From assembly GCA_964466055.1 (NCBI GenBank), contig CAYXLW010000010.1:1-54633 (forward strand): DNA of 54,633 nucleotides. Direction: 5' to 3'. Shown in pieces: positions 6,613 to 15,102 of the stretch. The translations under genes and the position numbers were made by a program. The stretch is from CAYXLW01 sp964466055. Lineage in GTDB: Bacteria > Patescibacteriota > Gracilibacteria > GCA-2401425. The notes under the pieces were generated by a model. That model was not told the origin of the DNA and ran no database searches. It saw only the letters and a list, made by a program, of their open reading frames with translations. The stretch's first letter is position 1. Each line of letters opens with the position of its first letter.

Positions 6613-7173
6613 ATAAAAAAGTATAAAAAAAATAGAGAAATCACAGCACAATCAGTGCGAGTAGTGCTTCACGAAAATACTGAAATGCTAGGGATAATGC
6701 CTATTAATGAAGCGTTAGCAGAGGCAGAGAGAAGAGAATTAGATCTTGTAGAAATTTCGCCCAACGTAACCCCGCCAGTTTGTAAAATAATGGACTTTGG
6801 ACAGTTTCGATATCAACAAAAAAAAGTAGATCAGCAAGGCAAAAAAAAACAGAAACAAAGAGTAATGAAAGAAATAAGAATAGGAGTTAGAATAGGTGAG
6901 CATGATCTTGAAGTAAAAGAAAAACAAGCAAGGAAGTTTATAGAAAACAAAAGCGTAGTAAGAGTAGTAATGCAGTTTAAGGGTAGAGAAATGACACATA
7001 TAGATTTGGGGCTTGATAAGATAAAGCTGTTTGCATTAAAATTAGACGATGTTACCATAGTGGATCAAGAGCCAAAAAAACAAGGATCACAAGTAGTAAT
7101 GATACTTATGCCAAAAAAACAAGGAGAGGTAACAAAGAAAAAAGAAGAAGTAATTACAGAACCAAAAAAATAA
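6613..7173 (+). CDS. infC: Translation initiation factor IF-3, probable non-canonical start
   Basis: IF-3 binds the 30S subunit, checks the initiator codon and prevents early 50S joining. Family motifs are clear: LGIMPINEALAEAE, LDLVEISPNVTPPVCKIMD, FRYQQKK, KEIRIGVRIGEHD and the C-domain VVMQFKGRE. The frame stays open above the GTG at 6655 to an in-frame TAG at 6586-6588. The upstream codons read NREITAQSVRVV, which fits the normal IF-3 N-terminus, so a GTG start would cut conserved sequence. No ATG, GTG or TTG occurs in that stretch. ATA at 6613 (186 aa) is my best guess; IF-3 genes elsewhere start with rare codons such as ATT. First gene of a ribosomal operon with rpmI and rplT. Confidence 0.9.
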   Translation: MKKYKKNREITAQSVRVVLHENTEMLGIMPINEALAEAERRELDLVEISPNVTPPVCKIMDFGQFRYQQKKVDQQGKKKQKQRVMKEIRIGVRIGEHDLEVKEKQARKFIENKSVVRVVMQFKGREMTHIDLGLDKIKLFALKLDDVTIVDQEPKKQGSQVVMILMPKKQGEVTKKKEEVITEPKK

Positions 7174-7201
7174 AATATTAATAATTTTTAACAATTAAAC
7201 A

Positions 7202-7402
7202 ATGGCAGCAGGAACGCAAAGAACAAGACAGGCAATGGCGGCAAGATTTGCAATGAGCTCAAGAGGCATTATTTTCAGAGAAAAGGCTGGGAAAAAACAT
7301 AGATTAGTTGCAAAATCATCTAAGTCTAAAGGGCTTACAAAAATGAAGCATGAAGTTTCAAAAGGAGATGCAAAAAACATAATAAGGGCATTTGGGATTT
7401 AA
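7202..7402 (+). CDS. rpmI: 50S ribosomal protein L35, divergent N-terminus
   Basis: The product is 66 aa, the usual size. From residue 14 on it resembles L35: ARFAMSSRGIIFREKAGKKH, then KSSKSKGLTKMK and VSKGDAKNIIRAF. The first residues, MAAGTQRTRQAM, replace the common MPKMKTHKGAAKRF start. Its place between infC and rplT is the standard bacterial order and supports the call. No Shine-Dalgarno; the start lies behind AATTAAACA. Confidence 0.88.
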   Translation: MAAGTQRTRQAMAARFAMSSRGIIFREKAGKKHRLVAKSSKSKGLTKMKHEVSKGDAKNIIRAFGI

Positions 7403-7441
7403 TCTCAATTTGTTATTTTTAAAAATTAAACAAACCTAATA

Positions 7442-7786
7442 ATGGCAAGAATTAAAAGAGGAACAACTACGAACCGAAGGCATAAGAAAATATTTTCTTT
7501 AGCAAAAGGATATAAATGGGTTAGAAGCAGGTTTAAGCTTGCAAAGCAGGCTGTTATAAAAGCAGGAGTTAATGCTTATAGAGACAGAAAAAGAAAGAAA
7601 AGAACATTTAGATCGCTTTGGATTCAAAGAATAAGTGCAGCACTTAGCTCTCAAAGCATAAAATATAGTAGATTTATTTATGATTTACAAAATTCCAATA
7701 TTCGTTTAAATAGAAAAATGTTGGCAGGCTTAGCGGCAGAACACATAGAAGTTTTCAATGCAGTTGTAGAAAAAACAAAAAAATAA
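7442..7786 (+). CDS. rplT: 50S ribosomal protein L20
   Basis: The product is 114 aa, a typical length. It is a 23S rRNA-binding protein needed early in 50S assembly. Visible family features are the basic N-terminus MARIKRGTTTNRRHKKI, then AKGYKWVRSRFKLAKQAV, RDRKRKKRTFRSLWIQRI and the C-terminal NRKMLAGLAAEHIEVF. It is the last gene of the infC operon and is followed by a strong terminator at 7805-7830. In other bacteria L20 represses this operon; no L20 target is obvious here. Confidence 0.97.
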   Translation: MARIKRGTTTNRRHKKIFSLAKGYKWVRSRFKLAKQAVIKAGVNAYRDRKRKKRTFRSLWIQRISAALSSQSIKYSRFIYDLQNSNIRLNRKMLAGLAAEHIEVFNAVVEKTKK

Positions 7787-7804
7787 TCAAATTTTATTTC
7801 ATAT

Positions 7805-7830
7805 AAACACTCAAAAAGAGTGTTTTTTTA
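7805..7830 (+). terminator. Rho-independent terminator after rplT
   Basis: Stem AAACACTC (7805-7812) / GAGTGTTT (7818-7825), a five-A loop and a T run to about 7829. Confidence 0.9.
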
Positions 7831-7880
7831 TGTGGAAGTATTTTAAAAAACAAGTAAATAAATTAGCTTAATAATCTTCA

Positions 7881-8954
7881 ATGCAGAATGAGTATATAAA
7901 CTTTTCGGCAAGAAGTATCAGACATTCAAATATCAATTTTAAAGATGGGGTTTATCATAAAACCAAAGAAGATAATCAAAGGATTCTAAAGAGATTTCTT
8001 AAAAAAATATTATTTCTATCATTTTTATTTTTATTATTTGATTTTTTGTCAAATAGATTTGTCTCGGCATACCCAGAAACAGATGACTTTCAGCCAATAA
8101 TAGACCTAAATACAAGTGCATCAGAAGTTTTTATTCTAGGAGAAGATGGATTTGTTTTAAAGCCATCGACGCAAACATCCGAAGGAGACAGATCAACATC
8201 AAATAAAATTATTGAGTATAAAATAGAGCAAGGCGATACTATTTTTGGAATCGCCGCAAAATTTTCGATAAGAGCAAAAACTATTGTTGATAATAATGAT
8301 GGAATTAGCCAATGGTCAGTTTTAAAATTAGGGAAAATATTAAAAATTCTTCCTGTTGATGGGCTTATCTATACACCAACAAAAAAAGAAACAATAGATT
8401 CAATTGCCACAAAATTCAAAGTAAAAAAAGAAGATATAACAAGACAAAATCAGTTAAAAGAAAAAGATTCAATAGAGGGGAAAGTACTTATTATTCCTGG
8501 AGCTAAAAAGTCTGATCCAGAACCAGTAGAAAAATTTTCAAATTATAAAAAAACGCCAAGTGTTTATAGTGGCGAGACAAGTGGTGATTTTATATGGCCA
8601 GCTAATGGGAAAATTACTCAGTATTACAATAAATGGCATTATGCATTAGATATTGGAAATAGAAATAAAGGGCCTATTTATGCTTCGGCGAATGGAATTG
8701 TTATAAAATCTGAAGTAGGATGGGGTGGAGGATATGGGAATATGATAATTATTGATCATGGAAATGGATTTAAAACATTATATGCTCATAATGAAAAACT
8801 TTATGTAAAAGTTGGAGACACAGTAACACAGGGGCAAACAATAGCATGGATGGGGAATACAGGAAGAGTTCGTGGAGCAACTGGAATTCATCTTCATTTT
8901 GAAATAATCCAGAATGGAGCAAAGAAAAACCCTCTTGCGTATCTTGCAAGATAA
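7881..8954 (+). CDS. Membrane-anchored LysM / M23 peptidoglycan peptidase
   Basis: The product is 357 aa. A basic N-terminus is followed by a membrane segment around residues 38-60 (FLKKILFLSFLFLLFDFL), so the rest faces outward. Two LysM-type repeats span about residues 108-155 and 160-208 (IEYKIEQGDTIFGIAAKF; TPTKKETIDSIATKFKV). The M23 domain covers about 235-357, with zinc ligands in HYALDIG and HLHFE plus a central YAHNEKL. M23 enzymes cut peptide cross-links in the wall. yidD lies 10 nt downstream. A second M23 protein is at 12234-13604. Confidence 0.93.
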   Translation: MQNEYINFSARSIRHSNINFKDGVYHKTKEDNQRILKRFLKKILFLSFLFLLFDFLSNRFVSAYPETDDFQPIIDLNTSASEVFILGEDGFVLKPSTQTSEGDRSTSNKIIEYKIEQGDTIFGIAAKFSIRAKTIVDNNDGISQWSVLKLGKILKILPVDGLIYTPTKKETIDSIATKFKVKKEDITRQNQLKEKDSIEGKVLIIPGAKKSDPEPVEKFSNYKKTPSVYSGETSGDFIWPANGKITQYYNKWHYALDIGNRNKGPIYASANGIVIKSEVGWGGGYGNMIIIDHGNGFKTLYAHNEKLYVKVGDTVTQGQTIAWMGNTGRVRGATGIHLHFEIIQNGAKKNPLAYLAR

Positions 8955-8964
8955 GCTTTAAAAA

Positions 8965-9198
8965 ATGAACAAGCTAATAATTTTTATAATAGATTTGTAC
9001 CAAAAAAATTTTTCAAAAGATCACTCTCATAAAGCGACAGGGTTTTGTAAATATATTCCTAGCTGTAGCGAGTATTCAAAAACATGTTTTCAAAAATACA
9101 ATTTTTTTAAGGCTCTAGTAAAATCTATTTGGAGAATTATTCGTTGTAATCCTTGGTCAAAAGGAGGTATTGATTTACCATATGATAATGAGGAATGA
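8965..9198 (+). CDS. yidD: Membrane protein insertion efficiency factor YidD
   Basis: The product is 77 aa, normal for the family. YidD is a small membrane-associated protein that supports YidC-dependent insertion. Family features are the amphipathic start IIFIIDLYQKNFS, the PSCSEYS motif near residue 32 with its second Cys (KTCF), and the RCNPWSKGGIDLP motif near residue 60. It lies 10 nt after the LysM/M23 gene, apparently in one transcript. yidC is not in the window. It stops with TGA, which helps show that UGA is a stop here. Confidence 0.95.
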   Translation: MNKLIIFIIDLYQKNFSKDHSHKATGFCKYIPSCSEYSKTCFQKYNFFKALVKSIWRIIRCNPWSKGGIDLPYDNEE

Positions 9199-9332
9199 GG
9201 AATGATTAATTAGCAATGATGAATTAAAACTGGATAATTGATTTTAGATATTGGATAATAGAAACAACAAATGGAATTTTATAAATTTAAAAATTTGTAA
9301 TTTGTATCTCGTAATTCGTAATTTACAAAAAT

Positions 9333-9671
9333 ATGACAACAGTTTTTGGAAAAATTATCAGAGGTGAAATTCCTTCAGAAAGATTATATGAAGATGAAAA
9401 ATGCATTGTTATTAAAGACATAAATCCATCTGCAGATGTTCATTGGCTTATTATTCCTAAAAAAGAAATTTCTTCAATTTCGGAAATGAAAGAAGAAGAC
9501 GCTCCTTTAATAGGATATTGTGTTTGGATAGCAAAAAAAATAGCGGATAAGAATAATATTAAAGGATATAAACTTATTTGGAATGTAAATAAAGAAGGAG
9601 GACAAGTTGTTTTTCATGTTCACCTTCATCTTCTTGCAGGAAATTTTTCTAAAGCGCATCTTCCAGTTTAA
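9333..9671 (+). CDS. HIT-family (HinT-like) nucleotide hydrolase
   Basis: The product is 112 aa, typical for HinT. HIT proteins hydrolyse nucleotide phosphoramidates or related adenylated compounds in the cytosol. Visible features are FGKIIRGEIPSERLYED at the N-terminus, HWLIIPKKEI near residue 38 and the catalytic histidine triad HVHLHLL near residue 95, preceded by EGGQVVF. It begins the run HIT-rpe-ruvA with short spacings. The spacer before it (9199-9332) is degenerate A/T-rich sequence with near-repeats of GTAATTTGTA type. Confidence 0.95.
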   Translation: MTTVFGKIIRGEIPSERLYEDEKCIVIKDINPSADVHWLIIPKKEISSISEMKEEDAPLIGYCVWIAKKIADKNNIKGYKLIWNVNKEGGQVVFHVHLHLLAGNFSKAHLPV

Positions 9672-9694
9672 AATAACTATTAATTAAAAATATT

Positions 9695-10333
9695 TTGACT
9701 AATATAAAAATATCTTCATCAATACTTTCTGCTGACTTTGGTAAGTTAAATGAGGAAATAAAATTTATTGAAGATCATGTTGATTGGATTCATATTGATG
9801 TGATGGACGGACACTTTGTTCCAAATATAACAATAGGTGCGCCTGTTGTTAAATATATCAAATCTAAAAAACCATTAGATTGTCATTTAATGATAGAAAA
9901 TCCAGAGAAATATATTCTTGATTTTATTAAAGCAGGAGCTTCTAGCATTTCTACTCATATTGAATTAGGAGAAGAAAGCGTAAGAAAATCTATGAAATTA
10001 ACACAAAATGCAGGATTAAAATATGCAGTAGTAGTAAATCCGCCAACTCCTATTGAAAAAGTTTTCCCAGTATTAGATGAAATAGATTATATTCTTATAA
10101 TGTCAGTAAATCCTGGATTTGGAGGACAATCTTTTATGCCTGAAGTTTTAGAAAAAATAAAAACGATACGTAAAATGAAGCCTGATTTAGAAATACAAAT
10201 TGATGGAGGGATAAATGAAGAAACATATAAATCCGCAATTGAAGCTGGTGCAAATAACTTAGTTGCAGGCTCTTATATCTTCAAGGCAGAAGATAAGATA
10301 AAGGCGATTGAAATTTTAAAAAATATAACTTAA
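9695..10333 (+). CDS. rpe: Ribulose-phosphate 3-epimerase
   Basis: The product is 212 aa (family about 215). It interconverts ribulose-5-P and xylulose-5-P in the pentose phosphate pathway. Motifs: ISSSILSADFGKL at the start, the metal and catalytic HIDVMDGHFVPNITIG near residue 32, CHLMIENPEKYI near 67, SVNPGFGGQSFMPEVLEKI near 140 and the catalytic IDGGINEET near 172, then AGSYIF. The start is TTG at 9695, because conserved sequence begins at residue 6 and no ATG lies near. It is followed by ruvA after 6 nt. Confidence 0.96.
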   Translation: MTNIKISSSILSADFGKLNEEIKFIEDHVDWIHIDVMDGHFVPNITIGAPVVKYIKSKKPLDCHLMIENPEKYILDFIKAGASSISTHIELGEESVRKSMKLTQNAGLKYAVVVNPPTPIEKVFPVLDEIDYILIMSVNPGFGGQSFMPEVLEKIKTIRKMKPDLEIQIDGGINEETYKSAIEAGANNLVAGSYIFKAEDKIKAIEILKNIT

Positions 10334-10339
10334 TAAAAA

Positions 10340-10921
10340 ATGATAGGATACCTTTCAGGAATAATTCAAGAAAAAACAGGGAATTTTATTATTGTTAATG
10401 TACGAGGAGTAGGGTATATCGTTTATTCTCCTCGTGAAATAATAATGAGCTACAGAGAATCACAAATAATAGATTTGTATATATTTACAGTTGTTAGAGA
10501 ACAGGAAATTTCTTTATATGGATTTAAAACATTACAAGAAAGACAATTTTTTGAACTTCTTATTTCAGTTTCTGGGATTGGACCAAAGAGCGCACTTGAA
10601 TTTTTAAATCTACCTATTGAGACTATAAAAGATGCAATTGGAGCTGGTGATACAGCATTACTTTCACAGGTAAAAGGAATAGGGAAAAAAACAGCAGAAC
10701 GACTCGTTGTTGAGTTAAAAAATAAAATAGGAATAATTGAATCTGTAAGTAATATTGTTTCTTCGGGAGATACAAACAGTGATCAAGAAGCTTCACAAGA
10801 GGTGTTATCCGCTCTTGAAGGACTTGGATTTGAAAGAATTAATGTTGTGAAAAAATTAAAAGAAGCACCTAAATTTGAATCAACAGAAGATGCCGTTATG
10901 TGGTTTTTGCAAAACAGCTAG
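10340..10921 (+). CDS. ruvA: Holliday junction helicase subunit RuvA
   Basis: The product is 193 aa (family about 200). RuvA binds four-way junctions as tetramers and loads the RuvB motor. The N-terminal OB-type domain starts MIGYLSGIIQEK and includes REQEISLYGFKTLQERQFF near residue 55. Two helix-hairpin-helix segments follow (SVSGIGPKSALEFL near 75 and VKGIGKKTAERLVVELK near 112). The C-terminal RuvB-binding domain has EVLSALEGLGF near 155. ruvB is not nearby. It lies in a tight run with rpe upstream and the chorismate enzyme downstream. Confidence 0.97.
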   Translation: MIGYLSGIIQEKTGNFIIVNVRGVGYIVYSPREIIMSYRESQIIDLYIFTVVREQEISLYGFKTLQERQFFELLISVSGIGPKSALEFLNLPIETIKDAIGAGDTALLSQVKGIGKKTAERLVVELKNKIGIIESVSNIVSSGDTNSDQEASQEVLSALEGLGFERINVVKKLKEAPKFESTEDAVMWFLQNS

Positions 10922-10942
10922 CTTTTCCAATTATAAATTTTC

Positions 10943-12190
10943 ATGGTAGATATAATCAATATAGCATCACAGTTTTCTTCCCCTCGTTTTTTATTACATT
11001 CAGGGAAAGGAGAAACATATTCAATATTAGGAGTGGGGAAGAAACATGAAATTCAACTTTTTGGAGATGAGGAAAATATTTTATATAAACTATATGAATT
11101 TTGGGAAAGGTATGGACAAGAAAGTCTCATCAATAATCCAGAAATTCCTTTTCAAGGAGGAATATTCGTTTTTCTTTCATATGATCTCATTCATAATTTT
11201 GAAAGAATTCCTTTAAAAAAAACACATTCTCAAATTCCTAAAATATATGCAGTAGCCCCAGAAGAAATTTTTATTTATAACAATGAAACAAAAACTTTAT
11301 TTTCATCCAATTTCGATTTAGTAAAAGATTTTCCAGCTGAAAGTAAAATTAATGTAAAAGAACATAAATGGAAAATAACAGAATCTCAAAAATCCTATGA
11401 AAATAAAACTCAAAAAGTAAAAGAGGAGATTATTCTAGGAAATACATTTCAAACAAATATTTCACAAAGATTTATCGCAGAACAAAAATCTTCATCTTTT
11501 GAAATTTTTAGAAATCTTAATTATGTAAATCCAACACCATTTTCAGCTTACGCAGAAACTCCATTTGGCGAGATAATTTCAGGAAGCCCTGAAAGACTTG
11601 TAAAGCTTCAAAATGGCATATTAGAAACACAACCAATTGCAGGTACAAGAAAAAGAGCAGAAGGAGAAAAAGATGAAATATTCAAAAAAGAATTACATTC
11701 ATCAACAAAAGAAATAGCAGAACATACTATGATTGTAGATTTAGAACGAAATGATATGGGGAAAATTTGCGAGTATGGAACGGTCAAAGTAAAAGATTTT
11801 GCTTATGTTGAAAGATATTCTCATGTTCAACATCTAGTGTCTACTATTCAAGGTAAATTAGATGAAGATAGGAACTTTTGTGATGTTATTAAAGCAATGC
11901 ACCCAGGTGGAACTATTACCGGTTGTCCTAAAAGAGAAACTTGTAAAATTATTTCAGAACTTGAAATTTATGATAGAGGAATTTATACAGGGGCTTTAGG
12001 ACATATAAACAGCAAAGGAGATATGGATATAAATATTCTTATTCGTACTATTTATGCTTATAATGGAATGCTAGAAACACAGGCGGGAGGAGGAATTGTT
12101 CTTGATTCTATTCCTGAGAGGGAATACAAAGAAACTATTTATAAAGCACAAGCTCAATTTAAAGCGACGAATGGAATATTGATTTATTGA
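10943..12190 (+). CDS. Chorismate-binding enzyme (anthranilate synthase I or PabB-like)
   Basis: The product is 415 aa, short because the N-terminal half is reduced (TrpE or PabB usually 450-520). The C-terminal chorismate domain is complete: GNTFQTNISQRF near residue 165, SPERLVKLQNG near 213, QPIAGTRKRAEGE near 230, HTMIVDLERNDMG near 260, HLVSTIQGKL near 300, MHPGGTITGCPK near 320 and GGGIVLDS near 387. The Ala in PIAGT matches TrpE; E. coli PabB has Lys there and forms a covalent intermediate. The partner amidotransferase is not in the window, so the product (anthranilate or aminodeoxychorismate) stays open. Confidence 0.88.
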   Translation: MVDIINIASQFSSPRFLLHSGKGETYSILGVGKKHEIQLFGDEENILYKLYEFWERYGQESLINNPEIPFQGGIFVFLSYDLIHNFERIPLKKTHSQIPKIYAVAPEEIFIYNNETKTLFSSNFDLVKDFPAESKINVKEHKWKITESQKSYENKTQKVKEEIILGNTFQTNISQRFIAEQKSSSFEIFRNLNYVNPTPFSAYAETPFGEIISGSPERLVKLQNGILETQPIAGTRKRAEGEKDEIFKKELHSSTKEIAEHTMIVDLERNDMGKICEYGTVKVKDFAYVERYSHVQHLVSTIQGKLDEDRNFCDVIKAMHPGGTITGCPKRETCKIISELEIYDRGIYTGALGHINSKGDMDINILIRTIYAYNGMLETQAGGGIVLDSIPEREYKETIYKAQAQFKATNGILIY

Positions 12191-12233
12191 TAAAAAAACA
12201 ACAAAATATCTACAAATCACAAAACTACAAAAT

Positions 12234-13604
12234 TTGAAAAAAGTATTATCATTTCTTATAATTATTTTCTTTGGACTTTCAATAAGTCTTTCTTTTGCAT
12301 CTGACGAGAGTCAGATTGAAAACATAAATTCTAACATACAAAATGCAACTCAAAAATTTTATAATGTAAAAAATATTCAAACAGAAATTGAAGAAAGATT
12401 AAATCCGCTAAAAGATAAAAAAGCAACACTAGAAACTCAGTTAGAGCTTTTTGAAGAGCAGATAAATCTTTCAACAACAAAAATCGAAAAAGTGACAACG
12501 CAAATAAATCAAAAGCGTATTGAAATTGCGAAACTGCAAGAAATTCTAGAAAGAGCAAAAATTGAAATCTTAGATGAAAAAAATTTAATCTTTGAATTTA
12601 TAAAACAGCTATATCTTGAGGAAAAAAGGAGTTATTCAAACAACACTTCAAGTCCTGAGCTTATAAAATTACTTCTTTCCGATAAAAGCATTTCAAAATC
12701 TTTACAAGAAATTGAATATTTGAACATAATGGAGGATTTGAGCAGAAAGATTTTTAGAAAATTAGACAATGCTTCACTCATATTTATTGAAAAAAAGAAT
12801 GAAATAGAAATCACTAAAAACCAATTAGCTTTATTAAAAAACTCATTAGAAACAGAAAGAAACACTTTAATGTTCCAAAAACAAGGGAGAGAAAAACTTT
12901 TGGAAGAAACAAAAGGAAAAGAATCCATATATCAAAAATTACTTGCAGAAAGCAAAAGACAAATGGAAGCAACAATTTCAGATATAACAAAATTACAAGA
13001 GAATAAGGAAATAATTGGAGCAAAACTTGCATTATTAGGCATAGAAACTGAGCAAGAGAAAGCGGAGAAACAAAAAGAAATGCTTTCAGAAATGTTAAAA
13101 ACATCTCCAGATTCAGATATATATAATATCGAAAAAGTTGATTCGGATTTAATTTTTTCATCACCACTTATGTGGCCAATAAATCCTAAAAAAGGGCTAT
13201 CTTCATATTATTTAGATTCAGATTATGAGGAATACTTTGGAGTTAAGCATCATGCTATTGATATTAGAACACCTCAGGGGACATCTATATTTGCTCCTGC
13301 TAGCGGGTATGTTCAAAAAATAGCAGATAATGGAAATGGATACTCGTATATTCTTCTTGCTCATAAAGATGGACTATCAACTCTTTATGGTCATGTTAGT
13401 GAGATTTTGGTTAAAAAAGATGAGCTTGTTCAGATAGGTCAGTTAATAGGAAAAACAGGAGGGACTCCAGGTACAAAAGGAGCTGGAACTATGACTACAG
13501 GTCCACATCTCCACTTTGAAGTACATAGTGAGGGGAAGAATAAGGATCCGTTAGATTATTTACCTTTAGAGTTATTGCCGGAAAATTATAGACCTAAAAA
13601 ATAA
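12234..13604 (+). CDS. EnvC-like secreted coiled-coil M23 peptidase or activator
   Basis: The product is 456 aa, starting at TTG 12234, with a signal peptide (KKVLSFLIIIFFGLSISLSFA, cut near residue 22). Residues 25-290 are long coiled coils rich in K, E, Q and L. The C-terminal M23 domain (about 310-450) has HHAIDIRTPQG, LYGHVSE and GPHLHFEVH, with the metal ligands intact. EnvC/NlpD-type proteins act at division septa to control or perform wall cleavage. Intact ligands suggest it may itself be a peptidase. No ftsEX pair is adjacent; a lone ftsE lies at 39521. Confidence 0.92.
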   Translation: MKKVLSFLIIIFFGLSISLSFASDESQIENINSNIQNATQKFYNVKNIQTEIEERLNPLKDKKATLETQLELFEEQINLSTTKIEKVTTQINQKRIEIAKLQEILERAKIEILDEKNLIFEFIKQLYLEEKRSYSNNTSSPELIKLLLSDKSISKSLQEIEYLNIMEDLSRKIFRKLDNASLIFIEKKNEIEITKNQLALLKNSLETERNTLMFQKQGREKLLEETKGKESIYQKLLAESKRQMEATISDITKLQENKEIIGAKLALLGIETEQEKAEKQKEMLSEMLKTSPDSDIYNIEKVDSDLIFSSPLMWPINPKKGLSSYYLDSDYEEYFGVKHHAIDIRTPQGTSIFAPASGYVQKIADNGNGYSYILLAHKDGLSTLYGHVSEILVKKDELVQIGQLIGKTGGTPGTKGAGTMTTGPHLHFEVHSEGKNKDPLDYLPLELLPENYRPKK

Positions 13605-13637
13605 ACCAAAAAGATAAAACAAAAGTATAAATTTGTT

Positions 13638-13665
13638 TTGTTAACTTTAAACTTTTCTATATAAT
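13638..13665 (+). promoter_or_regulatory. Promoter upstream of the 13688 gene
   Basis: TTGTTA (13638-13643), 16-nt spacer, TATAAT (13660-13665). The start codon at 13688 is 23 nt after the -10 element. Confidence 0.7.
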
Positions 13666-13687
13666 CCCAACACTTTATTTATAAAAT

Positions 13688-14356
13688 ATGCCAGAAGAAT
13701 TTAAAGGAGATATCCTCGGCGCCTCGCAAGGAGACGGAGAATCTAGTGAAATTTCACAAGAACAATTTCAGGAGAACCTTAGAAGAACCCAAGCTGCTAT
13801 TAAAAAAATTCATAAAGATGAAAAGAAAGTAACATTCCATAATTTATCTCTTGCTCAAATAATTACAAATTTACTTCAAGCAGGAGGTCAAGATGATGTT
13901 GTAGCACTTATAATTGATCTAGTAGAGCGAAATGTGCCATCGGAATTTATTCTTGCTGTGTTATCAATATTTTTTAAAGAAACAAAAAGGCAAGAAATGT
14001 CGCCTGATTCTCTGTTAGGGGCAGGGTCGGAATCAAAAAGTATTATGTTACATAAAAACTCAAAAAACTTCACAATTTTTCCTGAATTGGTTCAGAACGA
14101 AATAGAACAATGGGGAGAATTTATTTTCAATAAATCTTTAGATGACATTGAAAAGATTTTAGAAACTATTGTTCAAACCGAAACATGGGAAATTCTTCCA
14201 AGCTTAGTTCAGCTTTCTGCAAGGCTACTTCAAAAGTATCTTGAAGAAAAAAATATTAATGTAGATTTTGAGGAATTAAGAATGTTTTCATCAACATTTT
14301 TTGAAAATCTTTTAGAGAATCTGCAAGAAGAAGTTACAAATAAAAAATTAGCCTAA
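13688..14356 (+). CDS. Conserved-looking cytoplasmic helical protein, unknown function
   Basis: The product is 222 aa with no signal peptide, membrane segment or recognised motif. The first 40 residues are polar and Gln/Glu-rich (ISQEQFQENLRRTQ). The rest is predicted to be alpha-helical with amphipathic repeats such as SLAQIITNLLQAGGQDDVV and LVERNVPSEFILAVLS near residue 80, and acidic helices at the C-terminus. It has its own promoter and lies 8 nt before the DnaQ-like exonuclease, so the two are probably co-transcribed. A role alongside that nuclease is possible but unsupported by sequence. Confidence 0.75.
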   Translation: MPEEFKGDILGASQGDGESSEISQEQFQENLRRTQAAIKKIHKDEKKVTFHNLSLAQIITNLLQAGGQDDVVALIIDLVERNVPSEFILAVLSIFFKETKRQEMSPDSLLGAGSESKSIMLHKNSKNFTIFPELVQNEIEQWGEFIFNKSLDDIEKILETIVQTETWEILPSLVQLSARLLQKYLEEKNINVDFEELRMFSSTFFENLLENLQEEVTNKKLA

Positions 14357-14364
14357 AATAACTT

Positions 14365-14958
14365 ATGCATAAATATACCTTTGCCATATTAGACACCGAA
14401 ACAACAGGGCTGAATTATAAAAAAGGAAATTACCAAGATCGAATAGTAGAACTTGCAGTTATTAAAATTCGTAATGGAGAAGTGCAGAAGGAAGAATATT
14501 TTTCGGTTCTTATTAATCCTGAAAGGAAAATCCCGCCTGCGGCTTCTAGAATAAACAAAATAACAGATGATATGGTTGCAGATGCACCATTGTTCAAAGA
14601 TATCGCAGAAGAATTTTTAGACTTTTTAAAAGATGTTGATTATCTTTTTATTCATAATGCTAAGTTTGATTTAGGGTTTTTAGAAGCAGAAACAGAAAAG
14701 TGTAAAAGAAAACTTATTTTGCCAAAAACCGTTTGTTCAGTTGATTTATCGCGAGAACTATATCCTGAGCTTAAGGCTCATAATTTAAATGCAATAGCAA
14801 AAAGGTTTAATCTTTCGATAAAAGAAAATGAATGTAGGCATCGTGCATTAGGAGATGTCATTTTAACAGGAGAAATTCTTTTAAAATTTTATGAGGACAA
14901 TCCTTTAATATTTACAGGAACTATTGAAAGCTTACATAATTCACAATACTTATCTTGA
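14365..14958 (+). CDS. DnaQ-like 3'-5' exonuclease (DEDDh)
   Basis: The product is 197 aa. All DEDDh exonuclease motifs are present: ExoI AILDTETTGL at residues 7-16, ExoII HNAKFDLGFLE near 95, and ExoIII HRALGDVILTGEIL near 152 with the catalytic His and Asp. This family includes the proofreading epsilon subunit of DNA polymerase III as well as stand-alone nucleases. At under 200 aa it holds only the nuclease domain, with little room for a polymerase-binding tail. The tRNA-Ser promoter overlaps its stop codon. Confidence 0.92.
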   Translation: MHKYTFAILDTETTGLNYKKGNYQDRIVELAVIKIRNGEVQKEEYFSVLINPERKIPPAASRINKITDDMVADAPLFKDIAEEFLDFLKDVDYLFIHNAKFDLGFLEAETEKCKRKLILPKTVCSVDLSRELYPELKAHNLNAIAKRFNLSIKENECRHRALGDVILTGEILLKFYEDNPLIFTGTIESLHNSQYLS

Positions 14959-14983
14959 TTTAAAAACAAAATAAAAATACAAT
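14955..14983 (+). promoter_or_regulatory. Promoter of tRNA-Ser
   Basis: TTGATT (14955-14960), 17-nt spacer, TACAAT (14978-14983), ending 18 nt before the tRNA. It overlaps the exonuclease stop codon. Confidence 0.7.
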
Positions 14984-15001
14984 TCCAACGTTCAAAATTT
15001 A

Positions 15002-15093
15002 GGGCAGGTGGCTGAGTGGCCGAAAGCGGTGCTCTGCTAAGGCATTGTACGGGTTATACCGTACCGGAGGTTCGAATCCTCTCCTGCCCGCCA
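15002..15093 (+). tRNA. tRNA-Ser (anticodon GCT), CCA encoded
   Basis: Acceptor stem GGGCAGG/CCTGCCC, discriminator G and encoded CCA. The anticodon loop CTGCTAA gives anticodon GCT (reads AGC and AGU). A long variable arm (TGTACGG/CCGTACC) is typical of class II tRNAs, and the T loop is TTCGAAT. Length 92 nt. Confidence 0.97.
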
Positions 15094-15102
15094 AGTATTG
15101 AG

